From positions 14,349,256-14,413,255 of the forward strand of contig NC_077248.1 of NCBI RefSeq assembly GCF_947179165.1: DNA of 64,000 nucleotides, given 5' to 3'. The position numbers and the translations under genes were made by a program. The stretch comes from Solanum dulcamara (lineage: Eukaryota; Streptophyta; Magnoliopsida; Solanales; Solanaceae). The notes beneath the pieces were generated by a model that saw only the letters and a program-made list of their open reading frames with translations, did not search any database and was not told the origin of the DNA. Shown piece after piece: positions 1-11,956 of the stretch (positions within the stretch are counted from its first letter, which is position 1; each line of letters starts with the position of its first letter).

Positions 1-60
1 GACTGCGCTCTCATATGTATTTTAATGAAACTCATCAAGTTTATTTATTTGATTCATCCT

Positions 61-1076
61 TTATTTAGATACAGCATCCCAATCCATATTTAATTTCTTC
101 AACTCCCACATAGCCTTGTGTTCCATCTCTACGGGCAGAAGATAAGACTTCCCAAAGATAAGTTGATAAAGTGACATACCTATGAGAGTCTTGAATATAG
201 TGCGGTAAGCCCATAGAGTGTCATCAAGCTTTCTTAACCAATCTTTTATATTTTCTCTCACCATCTTAGCAAGTATTTGCTTGATTTCACAATTGGAGAC
301 TTCAACTTTTCCACTAGTTTGTGGATGATAAGGAGTTGCTACACTATGTCGAACCCCATACTCTTCAAGTAATGCTTTGAAAAATTGATTGCAAAAGTGA
401 AAACCTCCACCGTTGATTATTTCCCTTGGTATACCAAATCTTGAGAAGATGTTTCTCTTGAGAAAGGTGGTGACACTCCTTGCTTCATTGTTGGGAAGTG
501 CGATGGCTTCTACCCACTTAGATACATAGTCAACTACAACAAGGATGTACTTCATTCCACTCGAACTCACAAAAGGACTAATGAAGTAAATTCCCCATAC
601 ATCAAATAACTCAATGACTAGGATGGGTGTGAGTAGGAGTTCATGTTTCCTTGAAATTCCTCCTTCTTTTTGACATCGATCACAAGACTTAGCTATATTA
701 TGAGCATCTTGATGAATTGTTGTCCAGTAGTACCCACATTGCAGAATTTTGTAGGCTGTCCGGATACCATTATGATGACCTCCAACGAGCGATGAATGAC
801 ATAATCCAAAATACTCATCATCTCGACTTTGGGTACGCAGCGACGAATAATCCCATCAGCACAAACATGGAATAAGTATTGTTCTTCCCAAAAGAACTTC
901 TTCACATCGGACATAAACTTGCAGCATTGGTGAACATTCAAGTTGGGTGGCACTATATCACTTACCAAATAGTTAGCAATGTCCGTAAGCCATGGAATTA
1001 AGTCGTGTAATGCTGCCAATACTTGTTCATCCGGGAAGGTATCATCTATCTCATCTCCATTTTCCAGCTTTGACAT
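61..1076 (-). pseudogene. Element A integrase (zinc-binding region and catalytic core), broken
   Basis: The integrase would join element cDNA to host DNA. The N-terminal zinc-binding region reads from about 1076 to 693 (DEQVLAALHDLIPWLTDIANYL and what follows). The catalytic core lies at 570-61. The first catalytic Asp is present in [12 protein letters not shown]. The second block reads [11 protein letters not shown] where the family has Asp, so codon 409-411 encodes Gly. The Glu block [12 protein letters not shown] is kept. The two halves are in different frames. Loss of the second Asp would abolish catalysis even without the frame breaks. Confidence 0.85.
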
Positions 1077-1157
1077 TGCCTCTTCTTCAAGCCTAGAAAG
1101 ATGGTTAGCAACTTGATTTTTAGTTCTTTTTTCGGTCTTTCACTCAAAGTGAAACTC

Positions 1158-1505
1158 TTATAATAATAATACCGAATGAATAAGTCTCGGCTTAACATTC
1201 TTATTTTCCATGAGATATCTCAATGCTGCATGGTCTTTGTGTATAGTGACTTTGGTGCCCAACAAGTAGGATCTAAACTTCTCAAAAGCGAACACAACAA
1301 CAATCAACTCTTGTTCATTCACGGTATAGTTTCTTTGAGCAATATTAAGGGCTTTGCTAGCATAGTATATTGGATGTAAAATCTTTTCGCGCCTTTGTCC
1401 TAATACTACGCCAAGTGCTACTCTACTTGCATCACACATAATCTCAAATGGTTTCTCCTTATCCGATGTAATGATGATTGGAGCCGATACTAACCTTTTC
1501 TTCAA
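1158..1505 (-). pseudogene. Element A RNase H domain, broken
   Basis: The peptide contains [20 protein letters not shown], a Ty3/gypsy RNase H start with its first acidic residue. [23 protein letters not shown] and [11 protein letters not shown] follow, matching the family order. The domain would degrade the RNA strand of the replication hybrid. It is an isolated open stretch of 115 codons: the flanking RT and integrase lie in other frames, and in-frame stops close it on both sides. It is a relic of the polyprotein, not a free-standing gene. Confidence 0.85.
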
Positions 1506-2540
1506 CTCCTCAATGCTTTTAGATAGGCCTCATCAAAAACAAACTTCATCTCCTTCTCTTGTAGTTTGCATAAAGGATCAGCTATTTTGAAAAAGTCTTT
1601 GATGAAGTGACAATAAAATCCAACGTATCCCAAGAAGCTTTAAATGCCTTTGATAGAGATGGGAGGGGGTAAGTTTGCAATTACCTCAATATTTGCTTGG
1701 TCTACCTCAATGACTTTGTTTGAGATCTTGTGACCCAGCAATATGCCCTCTTTCACCATAAAGTGGCACTTCTTTATAATTAAGCACAAGGTTTCACTCT
1801 TCACACATTTTTAGTACATCTTGGAGATGAGCCAAGCAATCATCGAATGAGTCACCAACAACAGAAAAATCATCCATGAAAACTTCGATTGTATCTTTCA
1901 CCATATTTGAAAAGATAAAAATCATACAACATTGAAAGGTCGCCGGTGCATTACATAATCCAAATAACATCTTTTTGAAAGCGAATGTCCCATATGGACA
2001 GGTGGAAGTGGTTTTCTCTTGGTCTTCGGGTGCTATAGAGATCTAATTGTAGCTTGAATATCCATCAAGAAAATAGTACCATTTTTTTCCAGTGAGACAG
2101 TCTAGCATCTGATCTATGAAAGGCATTGGAAAATAATCCTTTTCTGTCCATGAGTTTAGCTTGCGATAATCCATGCCTACCCTCCAACTAGTGACATGCC
2201 TCATTGGAATGAGCTCATTCTTCACGTTTGGTACCACCGTAATATCTCATTTCTTTGGCAAATATTGGACAGGACTTACCCAATTGCTATATGTGATTGG
2301 ATAAACCACTCCAATATCTAACCACTTAATAATCTTTTTTTTAACCACCTCTTGCATAAGTGGGTTGAGACACCATTGGCGTTCAATGATTGGTTTGAAA
2401 TCCGACATGAATTGGATTTTATGAGTTCATATACCCGGTGGTATGCCTATGATGTCAGCTATGGACCATCCTATTTCTCTTTTGAAATGACTCAAGACAG
2501 ATGTAAGAGCTTCCACTTGCTTTTGGTGAAGATCGGTAGC
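1506..2540 (-). pseudogene. Element A reverse transcriptase region, heavily decayed
   Basis: The clearest piece is 2237-2043, with WRVGMDYRKLNSWTEKDYF and FIDQMLDCLTGKKWYYFLDG, RT motifs of the Athila type. Further left (about 2000-1560) short fragments in shifting frames match the fingers/palm and connection regions. One is a decayed FMDDFSV block near 1850-1880, where the catalytic Asp pair is readable only locally. Several frameshifts and stops separate the fragments. The RT would copy element RNA into cDNA; this copy cannot. Confidence 0.75.
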
Positions 2541-2542
2541 TA

Positions 2543-3760
2543 TTATGACAGGAGCATGTTATTGGGTCCCAAGAATACATATTGGAAGGGAGATGATAGC
2601 TCTTTGAGTTCCAAAGTCGGAGGTTCTTCAATGGATGGTTTCGCAGGCAAAGTGACTCTATTCTTCAAGTCTAAGTCGAGTCTCTTTGGTGCGTGATTGA
2701 ACGTACCAAGGCCATTTAGTACACAAACCATCTCATCGTATTTCCCAATGTAATCTCCATCAAAGTTCATTATGACAATAGCTAGAGCTTCAACACCCAA
2801 TCTCTCCTCAATAGGCATTTCTGGTTGTAAATCATCGACAACATCAATCACAGAAACAACTCGTAGATCATTGTGATGCTTCGTTGCTCGGCATACATCA
2901 AAAAATTACTTCTTCATTATTTAATCAAAACTTTAGTTGGCCAGTTTCCATGTCTAGCAAAGCACGTCCGGTTGGCATGAATGGTTTACCCAAGATGATA
3001 GGAACATCAAAGTCTACCTCACAGTCAAGAATGATGAAGTCAACAGAGAATTTGAATGATTCGACCTTTACTAGAACATCATAAATAATTTCCATGAGTT
3101 TCTTAACAGTACGATCTACCATCAAGAACCGCATTAATGTCGATTTAGGGGCTCCTAAGCCTAATTATCGAAACACTGCTAGTGGCATCAATTTAATGCT
3201 AGCAACCAAATCGCACAAAGCTTTTGCAAAGTTGAATCCCCCTATGGTACATGGTATAGTGAATGCGCCTGGGTCCTCTTTCTTTTGCACAAGTGAGCGA
3301 GTGGCGATTGTTCTACAATGATGCAAGTAATCAACTAGTTCAAAACTTACCGTTCTCTTTTTTGTGACAAGATCCTTCATAAATTTGGCATATTCTGGTA
3401 TTTTCTCTAGTGCCTCTATTAAAAGAACCTTAATCGAAAGTTATTTTAACGTGGAAATAAACTTTAAATACTTTCCATCTTCATCTTTCTTCTTCAATCT
3501 TTGCAGAAAAGGAGGAGGAGGTCTTGGCATTTGAATTGTATTTGGAGCAGCGTCTTTTGTATTGCTTGCTTTCTCATCATGCTTTGCTCTCTCTTTTTGG
3601 GCTGTTTGGTGCTTCGATTTTTACTTACTACTTCTTCCTCAATTTTTCTTTCTGTTTCATTCTTACTAACAGCCGTGTCGTGTGCATCATCCTCAAGTTC
3701 TGGCATAGGTAGATCTACTGTTTGAATGCCACTTCGGGTGGTTACAGCCATGCATTGCCC
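2543..3760 (-). pseudogene. Element A gag-pro linker and aspartic protease, broken
   Basis: From right to left: a linker beginning MAVTTRSGIQTVDLPMPE at 3751, as in Athila polyproteins; a stretch ending in YLHHCRTIATRSLVQKKEDPGAFTIPC and continuing GGFNFAKALCDLVASIKLMP (3380-3165); and a protease end DFDVPIILGKPFMPTGRALL (3134-2925). In the linker-protease part the canonical active-site triad cannot be read cleanly: CDLVASI stands where CDLGASI is expected, a Gly-to-Val change. A downstream stretch (2851-2543) links to RT. Frames change at least three times. Confidence 0.75.
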
Positions 3761-3967
3761 GTCGTTCTTTGGATTTTAAATTGTATTACTTGGAAGAGTT
3801 TTTTTCTGGCATGGATTCAAAGATGATGAAATCTGCCCCAATTGTTGCTTAATAAGCCTTATGAATGTAGAGTGTGACTCAATTTTTTGATTTATTCCGA
3901 AAAAAGTCATTGCATATCTCCTTGAGATTATCCTCGATTACGTCATACTTTCTCATCATCTTTGTCA

Positions 3968-5379
3968 TCATATCTTTAATTCTTCCAAGTACGGATCCCC
4001 CATCTCAATTTTCGGGAGGGATGTATGCATCACTCTTGTTGTTATCTTTCCTTTCCCAATCACCTTCTCTGTCTTACCCACAGTTGCGATCATTATATCT
4101 ATTACGATTATAATTGTTCTCGCAATTGTAGTTCCCTTCATGATTGTAGTTGTTATCGCGGTTGTAATGGTCCTCTTAATTGAAGTTGTTATAGTTCCAA
4201 CCTTGATTTCCTTGACCTTAGCTCCAAGAATCCTGATTGGATGCTTGGGCATTTTTCTGGAAATCTCCCTCTTGATCATTCACATAGTATGCATCTTCCT
4301 CATATACATAATCATCATGAATTGGTGCCCTGCCTTGATGGTCGATTACATTGATTTTCTCTAGTCCCATGCTTTTGAATGCTAATTTGATTTTGGTTTT
4401 TAATTAGGCAAGCTCTTGTAGTACCTCTTCATTTTGTATGTTGGGACCTTGATTTGTGCGAATAGTAAAAAGCTTTTTGAAGTTTCTATTTCCCTAGTGC
4501 TCCAAGCTCGATTGGTCTTGGTAACACGATTTAGTCTCTCTGAAGCCTCTTGAAAGGTGTTGCCAAGAATTCTCTACCAGTGATGGTGTCTGGAACAGCC
4601 TTTCCATTATCATCAAGTGTGCGGTAGAACATTTCAAGAAGTGACTCATCTGCTATTCTATGATTTGTCACACTTCATAGATATTTTACAAATCTCTCCC
4701 ATGCTCTACTAATTGACTCTTCGGACAGCTGTTGGAAATTGTTGATTTGATCTGTTAGTTTCAACTTTTTAGACAATGGGAAATACTTCTCCATGAATGC
4801 CTTGTGTAGTTCATCCCAAGTTGTAATGGATTTGTATGGAAGTTTGGACAGCCAAATTAAAGCTTCGCCTATAAGTGATAATGGAAAAATGCGCAGTCCA
4901 ATGACATTTATATTTAAGCCTGAGTCGCCAACACTGGTCTGAAAAGCATACGCCATATTCTGGAGATGAATGTGTGGATCCTCGGATAATAATCCAACAA
5001 ATAATCCTCTACTATGAAGCAATTGAATCATCCCACTTGTGATGCTAAACTTAGTTCTCAGCGGCAATAGAGGTAACACAATAGCGCTAATAGTCCTGAT
5101 AGTGTCAGGTTTACCCTATAGTTGTTCCATATGTTATATTCAGGGCGTTTTCTGGGTGGAGGACGTTGTCTTGCTATTTTTGGATTGTTAAGGACGTTTT
5201 GTGGTTGATGTTGCAGAGGATATTGTGTGCATTGTCATGTTTCCCTCCAAGATGTTCCACGCCATCACCAAGTTCGTGTCCATCATTGTTATTCTTGTTG
5301 TTGCCATTCTACGTAATGCTCTTTCAATTTCGGGATTTAATGGAATTAAGAGAATGCCTTGACTTCTCGTATTTGGCAT
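3968..5379 (-). pseudogene. Element A gag, broken
   Basis: The likely start is the Met at 5379 (MPNTRSQGILLIPLNPEIE), 112 bases inside the primer site. The capsid core at 5079-4675 has GEALIWLSKLPYKSITTWDE and HKAFMEKYFPLSKKLKLTDQ, the retrotransposon gag signature. Downstream, 4279-3968 is a low-complexity stretch whose other frame is Asn/Tyr/Arg-rich, as in Athila gag tails. Frameshifts separate the three parts. Gag would form the cytoplasmic particle that packages element RNA. Confidence 0.8.
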
Positions 5380-5490
5380 GCACTAGGAATAAAAACCTAT
5401 TTTAGCATAAACAAAAAGAAAACTAACGTAAAATGAGGAAATAATGACTACAAATTAAATAATAAAAATTAATCTAATCTAAACGCCATA

Positions 5491-5509
5491 TTCTTCGGCA
5501 ACGGCGCCA
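5491..5509 (-). promoter_or_regulatory. Primer binding site of element A (tRNA-Asp)
   Basis: On the minus strand TGGCGCCGTTGCCG (complement of 5496-5509) pairs with the 3' end of plant tRNA-Asp, whose tail is CGGCAACGGCGCCA. Athila elements use this primer. It sits five bases inside the LTR edge at 5515, fixing both the orientation and the LTR end. Confidence 0.88.
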
Positions 5510-6435
5510 AAATTTGATACGCTCAAATTACACCTCCCTAAAGAAGTATAAAGCTATCATTGATCAAATCTAGAACCTAACAAAGGTTAGGGTCGATCCC
5601 ACGAGGAATATGATTTAGACTTTAGATTAATCATTCATTATTTGTTTTAGTAATCAATTTATTTCCGTAAATAAAAGGGGGAATTTTTATACAAACTAAT
5701 CAACAAATCAAAAAATAAGCATCAATGAGCAAAGTAATGATTTAAATCAATATGAAGTGAAACTGGGGTTTTATGTGTTCCCCACGAATCCTTAACTAAA
5801 TAGACTATTTTTTATTAGTAGTTCTTTTCTAGTGTATTACATGTAGAATTGGTAAGTTAATTTCATATAAGTCCTTGATCCGGTGAATAAGTGAATTTCA
5901 CTATGCAACTTGATCCGTCTATAAGTGTATGATTTATTAACCCTTACCAATGATCCCAGATTTAGCTATCCATGGATCCATTCAAGCTAATTAGATGAGG
6001 ATGATTAGCCCCAAATCTCGTTATTTAATCCCTTTTCCCATACGTTACCACCTTGATCAATCAAGTAAGGATAAGGCGAGTTCTAATGTTGGTCACTGTT
6101 CAAAAGCAACTAAAACAAAAAGAAAAACAATACATGCATGCACACTATTCAAGAATTACTTTTTATTAAGTTCTACGTCGTTAATTCTTTAATGGTTCCC
6201 ACAACCCTAGTTGTGAAATTAATTATTCATAACTACGTGATCACAATTTATAATATTTGACTTAAAATAAATCTTGAACTTACAATAGTAATTGTATGAA
6301 TCCAAAATCTTCAATAAAATCCGAACGTAAAATATCAATATCAAAAAACCAAAATTTAGAATAATAACCCAAAAGTAGTTCAAGTTATATTCTTAAACCC
6401 ACAAATGTTCATAAAGTAAACTAAACCTAAGAAGT

Positions 6436-6445
6436 GTATTTATAG
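6436..6445 (-). promoter_or_regulatory. TATA box in LTR of element A
   Basis: The minus strand reads CTATAAATAC, a strong plant TATA box about 640 bases into the LTR. It would set the U3/R boundary shortly downstream, near 6410. Confidence 0.6.
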
Positions 6446-6500
6446 ACAAATAATCCTAAGTAAATATGAATTTGGACAACATAGAAAACTTTAAGTCGGT

Positions 6501-6935
6501 TTGGGTCTACGACTCATTTCTATGGATCATACACATTTTGATGTGTCATAGACCCAGCTCGTAATTACTTATATTGTACTGAGGAACTTTTCTTCTTCAC
6601 GATCTCTTTTTATGGCTTGTAACTCTTAGGACGACTCCTTAACTGGAGTCGTAGACACTGCCCTTACTTTCATCATTAGTAACTTCATCTACGAGTGTGT
6701 TTTATGACTTGTAGGAATATGAATGAGCCATATAACTAACTAACCTTCTTCGCTGTCTTCGTCTTTCACTTCAAATTAATGACTTCAAATGACGACTCAT
6801 AAGACTAAGAAAGAGTTGTAGAATCTATCTGACAACTTTACTTTAACTACATTCCTCTATCCCTATTTAGACGATTGATACCTACGACCCGTAGAAGTAA
6901 CTATGAGTCATAGAGTTGACTCGTAATCTCCAAAA
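6501..6935. repeat. Palindromic word cluster (ACGACTCGTA type) in LTR of A
   Basis: About ten diverged copies of a short near-palindrome (CTACGACTC, GAGTCGTAGA, CTACGAGT, ATGAGTCATAG and similar) are spaced irregularly over 430 bases. They lie immediately upstream of the TATA box in U3. The same word recurs in an otherwise unrelated LTR at 32690-32945. Confidence 0.75.
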
Positions 6936-7089
6936 ACTCCTTCCTTCAATGCAATGATTCCCCAATCAATTCTCCGACTTGGTTTCCTGCAAAATAAGCA
7001 CAACTAACATCAAATATGCTAACAAACACTTGAAAGACATGCAAATTCGCAAGTTTAAAGTATTAAAAGTATTGCAAATCCACGGTACA

Positions 7090-8112
7090 TCATGTTTCAG
7101 AACCAATGCAATTAGCATGCTCACACAAGTAATGAAGAATAAATCAAGTCAAACAATCTGCAATCATAATTAGACTATCAAAGTATCTCATCAAATACAC
7201 ATAGATATCTAGATCACGACATATAATACTCAAGTCTCTACAATAACATATATCATCTTTTATTAACCGTGTTGATCAATTTAGATTAGTTCATGTCACG
7301 ATTCAACCCGTAACCTCATCCTTATTACTCCTCAACACATATATAAAGAGAAATTTGGGATTCTAATAGATTCACGTAGTTTTAGGAGTCCACTTGCTTT
7401 AGCTAAATGCGATTAATCAATCAACATGAGGCTTCCCCTTCTGAATATGCTTCTAATCACCACAATCCTTTTAAATAGTGCTTCATAATCAGAAACCAAG
7501 TCCAACAACACCAATAACACGAAATTTGGGGAAAAGGTCAAAAGGCTCAAATTTCAATTCCGAACACGGGGTTTATATTCAGGAATTTTTAGATGGAACA
7601 TTCCTCTAAGCCTTAGGAACTCATTAGTGAAAGCTGTTTCAAAAAACAAGCTCAAATCAGGTCAAAATCATCATTTGAAGAATTTCTCAAAGTTCTTGAA
7701 AAAGGACCATTTTCACCAATTGAAATCATCAATTTCCATATTAAAATTCACAATGAAGCAATGGGTTGCAAAGATTCAGGATTAAATGTTTTACCCATTT
7801 GGTTTTCCATGGAAACCCCACTTGAAATCGCCTATCCAAGCTTTTCAAAACTCAAAAGTAGTGAAAAAGGCTTAAATCCTGGCCAAAACCCTCTCAGCGA
7901 TTTCGCGGACCATCGCTTTTGCGACCAGAGCAAACCCTACTTAAGTGATTTGGCTCTCTAAAGAGATAGGTGCATTGCTTAAGCGAACATCGCTTAAGCG
8001 AACGTCACTAAAGCGATATCACCTCGCTAAAATGAGGGCACCATATATCAGCAACCTAGAAAAAGCACTAAGTCTCAAAAGTCTTTGAATGACTTTTGGG
8101 ATTCGATCGGGA
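7090..8112 (-). mobile_element. Left (3') LTR of element B, truncated and chimeric
   Basis: 7094-7700 aligns base by base with 10518-10644 plus 11957-12436, the right LTR with its nested solo LTR removed. After the shared stretch ending TTCTTGAAAA the two LTRs differ. The left copy has about 430 bases not found in the right one, including CGCTTAAGCG words at 7890-8035. Its outer part is missing because element A begins there. The start of gag sequence at 8137 sets the inner limit. Confidence 0.65.
7890..8035. repeat. Palindromic word cluster (CGCTTAAGCG type)
   Basis: Copies of GCTTAAGCGA, TAAGCGA, CTAAAGCGAT and a CGATTTCGCG variant are spaced over about 140 bases. A second cluster of the same word lies at 21609-21775. 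It is not a tRNA or CRISPR array because spacing and copies are irregular. Confidence 0.7.
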
Positions 8113-8136
8113 TCTCGAATGAGTTTGCATAGGGCA

Positions 8137-9387
8137 CTAGCGCATCAAGTGAACCGGATCTCCACAACTAAAACATAATCTTGGGATAGAGGACTGTTGT
8201 GATAAACCCGAGGGAATGCTATAACCACCTCGGTCCGAACTTTGAGATCTTTGAACTACCTTCCCATTCTCGGCTGCTGGCATAGAAGTATGAATAGGTC
8301 TTTGGTGCTGAAATGAACTATCGCCTTTGTGCGAACCCCTACCTCTAGACGAGGTACCTAAAAATTGACCAATAGCACAGGCCCTCTTGGGGTCTCCAAA
8401 CTCCTCTCTGACCATCAATTCGGTTACCATGTCGGTGCTCACATTGGATTGGAAGGAAGCTCCCTCACCGGCCGATCTGAACATACAAGACCGAATAGAG
8501 AAAGTCATAACCTTCACAAATCTGCAGACTCTCTCCGCCTTATCTGAGATCAAAGTTGTGGTATGCTTCGATTACTAAAAGAAATATGCCTTATACTAGG
8601 CAACAGACATACCACCCTGAGTCAGACTCTCAAACCTCAATCTTCTCTCCTCACGTACAATTCATGGAATGAAGTGGTCCTCAAAAGCACCAGGAAACAC
8701 TCCCCACTCAACTAGAGGGGATCCAATTGGTCTGGACCTCATGAATGTCCTCCGCTACTCCCTGGCCGACCCACAGAGCTAAAGTGCATCAAATTGAACA
8801 CCCCAAGCATCAGCCATATTCACCGCCTCAGACATCTTATGACACAGTGTCAGAAACTAGTGATCATCCTCGCTCCTACCACCCTAGAAAAGGGATGGTT
8901 TCATTTTCTGAAACCTCTTATAGCACTGCTGATCTGCTATAGTCATAACTATATCTGGAGCAATCTGTGCACCGACAGTTGGTGCGGGAACCAATGGTGA
9001 CTGGCCCACCTGATCCTGAACCACTGGAACCTGATGCTTCTCTGGAGTTTGTGCACCAACCCTAGTCTGTGAACCCTGTGGAATTCGTATAGCACCCTGA
9101 GTGAAACTCTCCAACATAACTAGTATCCTTAATAAGGTCTCCAGAAGCAACAATGGTGTGGGCTCTAGAGGAACCTGGTCCTCAGAAATCTCAACATGTG
9201 GCTCTAGAGAGGCGTCTCTAGCACGACCTTGGGCAGGTGCCGCTCCTCCAGCACGGCCACTACTACCAGTTGCTCCATGGCCTCGGCCTCTAGCTCGTCC
9301 CCTATCTCTACCCCTAGTCGGAGTCTCAACAACTGCCTCGGGGACTCCCTCTACTCTATCCGTAGAAGTAGTTATGGTCCTCGGCAT
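8137..9387 (-). pseudogene. Element B gag, broken; pol deleted
   Basis: The start is the Met at 9387 (MPRTITTSTDRVEG), followed by an Arg/Gly-rich stretch (RGRDRGRARGRGHG) and SLEPHVEISEDQVPLEP. This matches the start of the element G gag. The capsid core (8884-8554) is full of frameshifts. The tail (8553-8137) has EEFGDPKRACAIGQFLGTSS and ends in a damaged zinc knuckle CFSCGDPVHLMR lacking its final Cys. The sequence then passes straight into the LTR, so protease, RT, RNase H and integrase (about 3.7 kb in G) are deleted. Confidence 0.8.
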
Positions 9388-9570
9388 CTGCAAAAAACAA
9401 CACGCGACACTCAACACTAGCAATAACGACTCGGTACGATAAGAAAAAATAAATAAAAGAAGTTTACTAACAGTCTTCATAGCCTTTCGAAAATAAGTAC
9501 TTACGTTTCCATACCGATCCTCAAAATTCTACTTAGACTCGGCTTGTACATGTGTGACCTATAAACCTAG

Positions 9571-9583
9571 GGCTCTAATACCA
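9571..9583 (-). promoter_or_regulatory. Primer binding site of element B (tRNA-Met type)
   Basis: The minus strand reads TGGTATTAGAGCC, one base from TGGTATCAGAGCC, the plant initiator tRNA-Met primer site. Two bases separate it from the LTR start at 9586 (TGTCATGACCC on the plus strand). Confidence 0.85.
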
Positions 9584-10262
9584 TTTGTCATGACCCGAAT
9601 TCAGGTGTGATGGCACCTATCCTTTTCCACCAGACAAGTCAGCCTAAAACCCTATAATTATGGAAATAAAGTGAAAAATAGTTTAAATAGCAATTAATTA
9701 AACAAAAGCAGAAGTCGTTCAACTAAAAATAACCCCCCAAATTGGTTGTCACATGTACAAGCCACTAAAATAGGACTGAAATGAAAGATACAAAGTCTTA
9801 ATATGTATTCAACTCTCAAACAGTGTCAAGCATAAAAGTATAAGAAATAAGAGAGTCCGATTGATGTCAATAACTACCTTTCTCAAATCTTGGAAGCCTC
9901 AAATGATCAGAAAGATAGGTGATCAAAGTCCGGGCTCAGAACCTACACAAATGTATAAGCAAGGGGTGAGTACCAAACAACACGATACCCAACAACCCGA
10001 CTAACAAAACTAAGTAAATCTAATAGGATACATGAACTTCTTCCCAATCCATCCGAACCTTCATAACTACAACCTACACATAAAACAACCCAAATTAACA
10101 GCTCATGCTAAACAGTTCAAATAATGCTCAAATCACAGCTCAATATCATAAGTCGTAGTGCATAAGTAATCACAAGTCACATATAAGTATCAAGTCTGTC
10201 ACACACACATATGCAGAAAAGTATACGCACACTCAATGATCATGCATATGTGCAATCATCAG

Positions 10263-10490
10263 CAAAGACCTCAGCATCATAATCTCGTCGGAAATGACCT
10301 CGGTAGCACAATCTCGCCAAAAATGACCTCAACGATATGATCTTGCCAGAAATGACCTCGGCCTCATAGTCTCTCGCTAGAAATGACCTCTACATTATAA
10401 TACCTATAAAAAATGACCTCGACATTATAATATCTCTCCGAAAATGACCTCGACATCATAATATCTCACCAAAAATAACCTCGGCCTCAC
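10263..10490. repeat. Tandem repeat, about 8 units of about 30 bases, in LTR of B
   Basis: Diverged units share AAATGACCTCG followed by ACATCATAATATCTC-like sequence and a CGCCG-like linker. The array lies at the LTR position where the related element G has three CCACGGAGCGTGTGG units, so the repeat has been replaced rather than merely expanded. Confidence 0.75.
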
Positions 10491-10644
10491 AATCATGTTC
10501 ATCTCATCACAATATTTCAGTACCAATGCAATCAGCATGCTCACACAAGTAATGAAGAATAAATCAAGTCAAATAATCCGCAATCATAATCAGACTATAA
10601 AAGTATTTCATCAAATACACATAGATATCTAGATCATGGCATAT

Positions 10645-11956
10645 TGTCATGCTCTGGGAGGGTACCCTAGACGTGGCCGACACTAGAAGACCATTGTTGG
10701 TCCCCAAGTGAACCACTTGATCAAATCACACATCTGTTCATTCAATCAATCAGCGGAAGGCTTAAAATAAAGGAATAATTTAGTAGGCAACTCAAATCAT
10801 CAATCTAACTCAATAAATAAAGGCCAAGGGCCAACAAATCAAACCTCCCTCTATGTCATTAAAATAGTCTGATAAGAACAATTCAAGAACATATGAATTT
10901 ATATACAAAACATTATTATAGTCAATATGTAATTACGGTTTGTGAAATAAATATGAAAGAAAATTATTCAAGAATTCAAGTCATGAAAATCATCAATCAA
11001 TTAATAGTATGTGAAGATATTCTAGGGTTTTAGAAAAATTCAAGAAAACGTTCAGGGTTCAAGTATTTTACAATTTCTATCCAACACATCTATGGGGAAT
11101 ATGGAAGAACTCAATCCATATTTTAGGTTAGCCTTACATACCTTAAAATCTCCATAAATCTTGATGAAAAATCTTAACTTGAAGAAGAACAATCAAGAGA
11201 CCCTTTCTTGAAATTCTTTGACTTGTTTTCTTGAAAACCCTATGGTTAGGATTTAAGATTTCTCTTAGAGATTCATGAATAGTTGAAGAAGTTTGGTTTG
11301 GAAAGCTTGAAATCTATGAAGGAATTACCTTGTTGAAGAATCTTGAAAAAGAACCCTAACTTGATGCTTTCTTGAAAATTCTTGAGTGTTGATGTTTAGA
11401 AGTGAATGAGAGGGTTTTTAATGAGGAAAACTGATTTCTACAAATTTAGGGATATTATAATAACTCCCCAAAGGGTTATAGGATAAAAATACCCTAAAAA
11501 ATTAAAGGGGGCGTCGTTCGTCTTAGGCAATGGAGTCCGTGTCCTCTCCGCATTGCGGATCCATCGCGGACTTTTGTCAGGATAGAGCGTCTCCAGTTAA
11601 ATGGTCATAACTTTTGACTTCGAACTCAGAAAAATGCAATCTTGGTGGCGTTGGAAAGAAGACTCAAAGACCTTTAATTTGATAGGTTATGATCCACCAA
11701 ATTAGGTATACTTTAGGATATATGGTCGTTTGAAGTTGACCCTTATACGGACTCATCAGAAAACTTAGCCGATAGAAATTCTTTGAAATCGACTTGGTTT
11801 TAGAGATCCTTTATGACCCTAAACCACATATAATACACTTCAAATACTTAGGAATTGATCCTAACTCATACACATAACTCAAAGTCACCGAGTTTGATCC
11901 TACACACACATAAAGAATGATTTGAGTCTAAGCGGAAATTTTTTTGGGGTGTTACA
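10645..11956 (-). mobile_element. Solo LTR 1 with target duplication CATAT
   Basis: The insert starts TGTCATGCTCTGGGAGGGTA and ends GGGGTGTTACA on the plus strand. It is flanked by CATAT at 10640-10644 and 11957-11961. Removing it restores continuity with the left LTR of B. There is no internal region, so it is a solo LTR of 1312 bases. The inner (plus-left) end GGGTACCCTAGACGTGGCCG places it in the family of the LTRs ending at 21608, 22409 and 60954. A conserved GGCGTTGGAAAGAAGACT block lies at 11647-11664. Confidence 0.9.
11510..11580. repeat. Palindromic words (TCCGC/GCGGA) in solo LTR 1
   Basis: CTCCGCATTGCGGA and GGATCCATCGCGGAC form two short inverted pairs, sited between the conserved CTTTCCAACGCC block and the promoter side of the LTR. 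They occupy the same relative place as the GGCGCGACGCGCC words in the LTR at 19315-21608, but use a different word. Confidence 0.55.

Larger units (their letters stand above)
1..7089 (-). mobile_element. Athila-type Ty3/gypsy element A, 3' end beyond the window
   Basis: Read on the minus strand the order is LTR (5515-7089), primer site (5491-5509), gag, protease, reverse transcriptase, RNase H, integrase, then the window edge. Athila assignment rests on the protease block (ILGKPFMPTGRALLDMETG), the RT block (FIDQMLDCLTGKKWYYFLDG) and a tRNA-Asp primer site, all typical of that clade. Coding parts are scattered over all three minus frames with many stops, so the copy is dead. Its right end abuts an LTR of another gypsy family whose missing part would lie left of the window, so A is probably nested in that LTR. 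The 3' LTR, and any envelope-like region, would lie left of position 1. Confidence 0.85.
5515..7089 (-). mobile_element. 5' LTR of element A
   Basis: The 3' end of the LTR on the minus strand (GTATCA, 5515-5520) precedes the primer site. The 5' end is placed at about 7089 (TGTACC on the minus strand), where homology to the LTR of element B begins. The length of about 1.58 kb is normal for Athila. Inside lie a TATA box and, just upstream of it, a cluster of TACGAGTCGTA-like words. The exact right edge is uncertain by a few bases. Confidence 0.7.
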